Positions 59,721 to 64,000 of a DNA stretch of 64,000 nucleotides are shown here, in pieces; within the stretch, counting starts at the first letter, position 1; each line of letters opens with the position of its first letter. The DNA comes from Sphagnum compactum. Taxonomy: Eukaryota > Bryophyta > Sphagnopsida > Sphagnales. Both the position numbers and the translations under genes were made by a program. Under the pieces are notes generated by a model, which searched no databases, was not told the DNA's origin, and worked only from the letters and a program-made list of their open reading frames with translations. The stretch is from contig OZ234499.1 in NCBI GenBank assembly GCA_965153455.1, positions 18,906,271 to 18,970,270 of the forward strand, in the 5' to 3' direction.

Positions 59721-60874
59721 GTGACATTATCAATTTATGTTTTTTAAAGTAAATAAACATTTTGCAAAGAAGTGTTGATAATTAGTTGTAGGCACAGGAT
59801 AAAATTTGGTACGAACTGGAGCTTGTTTTGACTAATTGTGTGTGAAAAGTAATCCAACTAGATTTATGTCGGTTTATGTGTTAATTAATAAGAGATCACA
59901 AGTGCAAAACATGAATAATTTTATTGCAAGAAAATCAAAAACTCACGAAGTAAATCTGCACACATTCATGCAGTACAAGATCAAAAACAAATTCAAAACA
60001 TATCAGGGCTCTTGTCACAACAAATAACATCATAATTTGCAATAATAATAATAAAAACTCTCCATAAACACCAAGATCAAGAAATTTAATTAGGAAGCCA
60101 CTTACATGCAAGAAGGTTCAAGTGCCACTTGATTAAACCTGATTGTGGGGGATATAGTCAGTTGATCTCCCACATATTTTACTATTAGCCATAATCCTAC
60201 CAATTACTATCCTTTAGTTGCGACATCATTTGCAATAAACGTTCTTGCCTTCACACTTATACAACTCGTCAAAACAAAAGAATTTCCTTACAATAAAACT
60301 TAGTTGTTGTTTGATAGCCTGTATAGCTTTAGAGAAAAAACTTTGATGGAACCTTTAGTGAGGTTAAGAGCCTTATTATTCAGATGCTTAAACTTGTATT
60401 TTGGAAGTAGGTATATCTCAATTCCTTACAAAAATTGGTATGTGCACAACAGAATCCCCCTACCAAACAATAGGAGCACATTACTGGTGGTCCATCTTTC
60501 TAGGGTTACTGGTGTGCGAGCCATCCTTTTTAGGGTGCCGGGGTTTTGGAGGGTTTTAGGGCTCGTGAGGATCAATCTGCAATTGTCGCACCAAGAAATG
60601 CGCAGGTGGTGGTTTGGGAGATGGTGCGCGCGCACGATTGTAAAGACCCTGGGTTCTGCCTGCCTGCTCCTTGAAATCCGTTGGCAGAAAGGAAGGCAGG
60701 CAGATAGAATGTGCACATGCACACATAGTCTGCCGACCTTTTGAGCTGCTCCATCTAATTTTCTCTCCTTGCCCCCTAGGCAATTTGTTAAAAAACATTT
60801 CCATACATGGGAAACACCTATCCTAGTAGCTTGTCCCTGAAAAAAAACTTTAGGATAAAGCATGTGAGGAGCGC
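59721..60874. other. Spacer with antiparallel open frames
   Basis: AT-rich until about 60.3 kb, then GC-balanced. A 180-codon - frame (60426-60968) and a 146-codon + frame (60304-60744) overlap and show no motif. I do not call either a gene. Confidence 0.4.
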
Positions 60875-60993
60875 CAATTGGGTGGCACCAACATGCCCCC
60901 AAGGGATGTTTCTTATTTTTTGAAAGGGTGAGGCAATTGGGTGGTGCAAACATGCCCCCAAGGGACATTTCTTATTGTTTTGAAGGGGTAGGG
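60875..60993. repeat. 59-bp tandem duplication, two copies
   Basis: Copies at 60875-60933 and 60934-60993, each starting CAATTGGGTGG, containing AACATGCCCCCAAGGGA, then TTTCTTATT and TTTTGAAAGGG. Only a few differences. Confidence 0.9.
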
Positions 60994-60999
60994 GCTTGA

Positions 61000-61290
61000 T
61001 TTCCTATCAAGTTCCCAAACCGTTCCCTTCAATAACCTATCAAAATCCTTTTGTTCTCATCAAGTTCCAAACAATTCCCATCAAATTCCTCTTGTTTTCA
61101 TCAATAACCCATCAAAATCTTTCTGTTCCCATCAAGTTCCCAAAAAATTCCTCTTGTTCCCATCAATAACTTGTCAAAATCTTTTTGTTTTCATCAAGTT
61201 CCCATCAAATTACTTTTGTTTCCATCAAGTTCCTATCAAAATCTTTTTGTTCCCATCATCTTCCCATCAACTTCATTTTGTTCCCAACCC
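61000..61290. repeat. Degenerate minisatellite (TTGTTCCCATCAAGTTCCC-like)
   Basis: About nine irregular copies of a T- and C-rich unit of about 30-35 bp, built from TTTTTGTTCCC, ATCAAGTTCCC and ATCAAAATC. Open + frames through it (61154-61525, 61185-61601) are Phe/Ser/His-rich repeat artefacts. Confidence 0.7.
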
Positions 61291-61578
61291 CACCCTACAT
61301 AAACCCACACAAAGGTCTAAACTTTGTGAGAGTCTCGGGCAGAGTGCAAAACGGAGCGCCGCAGTTCCTGGGCAGGCCGGAAGGGGAGCTCCGGCAGACG
61401 TCTGCCGCACCCAGCCGAGCAGAAAGGCGAGACATTATGCCTACCAGGTCTTGTGGAAGATCACGGGTAGGTCTGCTTCTCGCGCGGCAGTCTGCCGTGC
61501 TTCTTCCTTCATGTGCGTGTGCTAAGAGAGATCGCATTTGGCTCGGCTACTCGAGAGGGAATTGCATTTGGGTCTATA
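61291..61578. other. GC-rich patch
   Basis: A stretch with CCGGCAGACGTCTGCCG-type palindromes (about 61390-61410, and again TCTGCCGTGC at 61490). No gene. It may be the end of an unrecognised element. Confidence 0.4.
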
Positions 61579-61626
61579 TGGGATGTCCGTGTGGTGAATA
61601 GCTTGGTTGACATGTATGCAAAGTGT

Positions 61627-62104
61627 AGTAAAAGACGCCGTGGTCGTTTTTCGTGAAGCTTTTTCACGTGACCCGTCCATCCATCCATCCATTCGTCTCG
61701 TCATCCATCCATGGATGGCATCATATAGGGAAGAAAACCCTGGCAGAAATAAATAACCCCCCCCCCCTCTGCGCATGTGTCGCTGTCTAGGAAAGGCATG
61801 CCCAGCCCCGGGGGGGGGCACCCCCAAGATTTTGATATCAATTTCAACAACATATATTCTCCTCACAATGCCCGAAGACATACAAGAACGTATACGTGCA
61901 TTCATTGCACAGCATGGTAGTGCTTTGGCGGCCCTTCAGCAACAACCAGAAGCTCATCAAAATGACGAGCAAACTGACTCTTTAGATACATGTGGAATGT
62001 GGTATATAGAGAGGTTTTGGAAATGTTGTTTGTAGTTGTAATTTTGTAATATGTACCGTCAAATACACACACACCTGTGCATTAGGCACGGGGTTCAAAC
62101 TAGT
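61627..62104. mobile_element. 478-bp insertion with a 9-bp target-site duplication
   Basis: GCAAAGTGT (codons for AKC) occurs at 61618-61626 and 62105-62113. Removing the stretch between, with one repeat, restores a continuous PPR reading frame (MYAKCGSM). A 9-bp duplication is typical of Mutator-like elements. The ends (AGTAAAAGAC... and ...CAAACTAGT) lack a clear long inverted repeat. Inside are (CCAT)n at 61677-61692, a run of about 13 C, a run of 9 G, and a 54-codon frame from ATG 61867 (MPEDIQERIRAFIAQHG) that could be a captured gene fragment. Confidence 0.6.
61677..61692. repeat. (CCAT)4 microsatellite
   Basis: Four CCAT units, with further CATCCATCCATGG at 61702-61714, inside the 478-bp insertion. 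Confidence 0.9.
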
Positions 62105-62265
62105 GCAAAGTGTGGCAGCATGGACGATGCTTGGAGAGTGTTCAACAAGATGTCATCTCGAGATGTGGTCACATGGATTGCCGTACTTGGAGCCCAAGTG
62201 ACCACATCTCGTGATGGCATCTTGAGGAACACTCTCTATGCATCCTCCATGCTTCCACATTTTGC
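62105..62265. repeat. Inverted repeat joining two head-on PPR copies
   Basis: The arms 62105-62172 and 62198-62265 (68 bp each) are complementary with about ten differences around a 25-bp spacer. Both arms encode AKCGSM(D/E)DA...VF.KM.SRDVVT, on opposite strands. The centre is the break point where the - strand gene loses its 3' part. Confidence 0.9.
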
Positions 62266-63102
62266 ATACATATTAACCAAGCTATTCCCCACACTCACAT
62301 CTGAATCCCATCCCCTTGCAATGATCCACTCATGAGCACACCTGCCCTCTTCAAGTGCAGCTTCACTGGCACATGCATTCAGCACCCCCAAAAAGGTAAC
62401 AGAGTCTGGCTGTGTACCTTCCTTCTGCATTTGTTGAAATAATTCCAGTGCCTTCCGCCCTTGCCCACATTTCACATGCCCCAATATCATTGTGTTCCAC
62501 GCGACCACATCTCGAGATGACATATTCTTGAACACTCTCCAAGCATCCTTCATTTGCCGACATTTGGCATACATGTCAACCAGACTACACCCCACAAAGA
62601 CATCAGCCTCACAACCGCTTCGAATTATCTGTTCATGGACCTGCCTGCCCTCTTGAAGTGCTCCTAAACTAGCACATGCATTGAGAACTGGAACAAAGGT
62701 GAAGCTATTAGGACTTCTGTTTTTTTGTCGCATTTCTTGGAAAAGCTGAATTGTCTTCTCATGTTGCCCAGCCTTGACATATCTTGCAAGACTTCTATTC
62801 CAGGAAAAGACGTTCACCTGTACAGTCTCTGGTGCCATTTCAGCAAGCTTTGCTTCTACCCACGGGGGGTTTCGTCGGTCCCGAAGCCAAAGAGCGTCCT
62901 GCATCTTCTTGTGCTTAAAATCGGGATACCTTTCATCCAACTTCTCGGACCTACAGTCCCACCACTGCGCAGGATCTGAAAAGAATTGCCGCCAAAGTGT
63001 ATCTCTTTGGGCCGCTGGTGTTGGTCCAACCTTTCCACCCGTTGACAGCGCTCTGTGGCCATAAGTCACCGTCTGTCCGGAGAGTCGATGGCGCAGTGCC
63101 AT
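62236..63102 (-). CDS. Truncated intronless PDF-PPR protein (probably a pseudogene)
   Basis: From ATG 63102 the frame gives 288 aa and ends at TAG 62236-62238. The N-terminus (MALRHRLSGQTVTYGHRALS, Arg/Ser/Thr-rich, no acidic residue) looks like an organellar transit peptide. It is followed by the PDF-type block (WRQFFSDPAQWWDCRSEK, RYPDFKHKK, ALWLRDRRNPPWV) and about six PPR motifs (from NVFSWN to [15 protein letters not shown]). The stop replaces a Trp codon (TGG to TAG) that the paralogues have, and 38 bp further the homology ends in the palindrome, so all E and DYW parts are gone. The 138-bp intron of the 54-kb gene is absent without a scar, consistent with retroposition. An earlier in-frame GTG at 63138 is not used, because homologues start MA(V/L)R. 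A short PDF-PPR protein could still be made. Confidence 0.72.
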   Translation of the reverse strand: MALRHRLSGQTVTYGHRALSTGGKVGPTPAAQRDTLWRQFFSDPAQWWDCRSEKLDERYPDFKHKKMQDALWLRDRRNPPWVEAKLAEMAPETVQVNVFSWNRSLARYVKAGQHEKTIQLFQEMRQKNRSPNSFTFVPVLNACASLGALQEGRQVHEQIIRSGCEADVFVGCSLVDMYAKCRQMKDAWRVFKNMSSRDVVAWNTMILGHVKCGQGRKALELFQQMQKEGTQPDSVTFLGVLNACASEAALEEGRCAHEWIIARGWDSDVSVGNSLVNMYAKCGSMEDA

Positions 63103-63630
63103 CACCGAAGAATTGATGCAGCAACTGAATTGAAGCACTTCAAGTTCGCCGAAGCCACCACAACCGCACTAGTATTGCAACCAAAACAGCTTAGCAGATG
63201 AGACAATCGAGAGTTTTTGCAAATAAGACACATAGATTCGTAACCGCAGACTTGCAGCAAACTGGAGAGATGGTGAAATACTAAACCCTATTGGTTTGGA
63301 GGTTTGGACCAGTATTGGACTGGTATTGGATTTTTAACATACCCATCGGGTTTGGGTATTTGACTTTTTTTTAAATTCATAAGACCATGGTAGAACGGGT
63401 ATTGAGGCGAAAATACTGAAACTCATATCAGGTGGTATCAATATGTCTAAAGTTTACAATTTTCACTAAATGGTACGAGTATCATGGTATTGAAATGTGT
63501 GATGCCACAAACAAGTGCAACTTTTTTGCATAAGGTGAAAGGAAAAAATCCTTGATGAACCCTTAAAAAAACAAACCAACAAAACACTAGTCACAACAAA
63601 ATTGATTTGCAAATGTCCCAAAATATTACA
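63103..63630. other. Upstream flank and AT-rich spacer
   Basis: Upstream side of the truncated PPR gene, becoming AT-rich after 63.3 kb, with GTATTGG-type words repeated at 63312-63360. No gene. Confidence 0.45.
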
Positions 63631-64000
63631 AATGCATCATTGATCAAAGGCTAAGGCTACCAAGTTGGAAAAATTTAATATTATTAATATTATCATAGGC
63701 ATCAAATTAATAAAATTTGTCTACACATGTAGATCCCAACTTGGAAAAAAAAATTGTCATTTGATAAGTCATATACCATCATCAGCAAAAAATATTATGA
63801 CAACTTTGATTTGAAGAGGTTTTATATTCATCACTAATGCATCATTGATAAGAAGCAGATGTTGTCAAACATAAAATTAATATGTGCGAGTAGGTCCCAA
63901 GTTGAAAAAAAATCATCACTTGATGACATATAAAACATGGCACCAAGTACCAACAACAACACTATAAATTATTTTGATCTACAGAGGTTCCAAAATTATC
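63631..64000. repeat. Tandem repeat of about 205 bp (right edge)
   Basis: AATGCATCATTGAT starts units at 63631 and 63836. Shared order: AAATTAAT, GTAG(A/G)TCCCAA(C/G)TTG, a poly-A run, AT(C/T)A(T/C)(C/T)TTGAT, and finally TTTGAT(T/C)T with GAGGTT. The second unit runs off the window, so the array may continue. Confidence 0.65.

Larger units (their letters stand above)
61579..62195 (+). pseudogene. PPR fragment split by an insertion
   Basis: The left piece (61579-61626) reads [16 protein letters not shown]. The right piece (62105-62195) reads AKCGSMDDAWRVFNKMSSRD and VVTWIAVLGA. Together they form one PPR stretch matching the truncated gene at 62.2-63.1 kb, interrupted by a 478-bp insertion flanked by the same nine bases. 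The right end runs directly into the - strand PPR copy, forming a palindrome. Confidence 0.78.

Noticed and set aside
60426-60968. 180-codon - strand ORF
   Set aside because: It overlaps a 146-codon + frame, includes part of the 59-bp tandem repeat, and has no domain-like pattern.
61154-61601. Two overlapping + ORFs of 123 and 138 codons
   Set aside because: Their first half is the minisatellite at 61.0-61.3 kb and the frames share no motif.
62083-62097. GGGGTTCAAAC, a tRNA B-box-like word
   Set aside because: No A box or cloverleaf upstream, and the site lies at the end of the 478-bp insertion.
61627-62104. Helitron interpretation of the insertion (right end CTAG|T)
   Set aside because: The perfect 9-bp flanking duplication does not fit Helitrons, which insert between A and T without one, and the left end does not start with TC.
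63103-63138. Extended GTG start of the truncated PPR gene
   Set aside because: GTG is not a usual plant start, and the paralogue at 26485 begins at the equivalent of ATG 63102.
1-64000. CRISPR arrays, operons or other prokaryotic systems
   Set aside because: Spliced genes and plant gene families show nuclear plant DNA. The tandem repeats lack regular spacers.

Overview
The window looks like nuclear DNA of a land plant with a large, repeat-filled genome, most likely a fern or another seed-free plant (inference). The evidence is GT-AG introns in every multi-exon gene, long AT-rich spacers full of foldback elements and decayed transposons, and a family of DYW-type pentatricopeptide repeat (PPR) proteins with the uniform [18 protein letters not shown]-style repeats common in ferns and mosses. 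No bacterial, organellar, CRISPR, tRNA or rRNA feature was seen.

Layout. 1-17.9 kb is AT-rich spacer with tandem repeats, hairpins and a pair of related foldback elements at 14.3-15.0 kb, but no credible gene. 17.95-23.94 kb is a GC-richer island holding a complete three-exon LRR receptor kinase (1111 aa, + strand) that resembles the RGI/RGFR peptide receptors, with a long leader that may contain its own intron. 24.5-26.5 kb is a decayed PPR copy on the - strand. 27-47 kb is repeat-rich and holds four relics: a LINE-type reverse transcriptase (34.6-36.4 kb), a CYP701-like ent-kaurene oxidase P450 (37.25-39.6 kb), a receptor-kinase scrap (41.8 kb) and a PPR-DYW scrap (47.2-47.5 kb). 49.1-52.3 kb is a complete ten-exon organellar methionine aminopeptidase gene (- strand, 373 aa, MAP1D-like). 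From it the PPR locus runs divergently: a full-length 695-aa PPR-DYW gene (54.0-56.3 kb), then PPR fragments on both strands (56.6-59.7 kb and 61.6-62.2 kb) and a truncated intronless PPR gene (62.2-63.1 kb, - strand). The right edge enters a tandem repeat of about 205 bp.

Most notable. The PPR family here carries, upstream of its repeats, a tryptophan-rich block centred on YPDFK that I recognise as resembling the PDF motif of plant organellar single-stranded-DNA-binding (OSB) proteins. This suggests an OSB-PDF/PPR/DYW fusion protein. In the full-length copy the catalytic HSE of the DYW deaminase reads HSM and the PG box is also altered, so it may bind RNA without editing it. Paralogues differ in having or lacking the 138-bp intron that splits the PDF block, which points to retroposition. 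Both intact genes at 49-56 kb probably encode organelle-targeted proteins and are transcribed away from each other.

All gene models were read by eye from codon phase and splice signals. No database search was available, and family names rest on recognised motifs.
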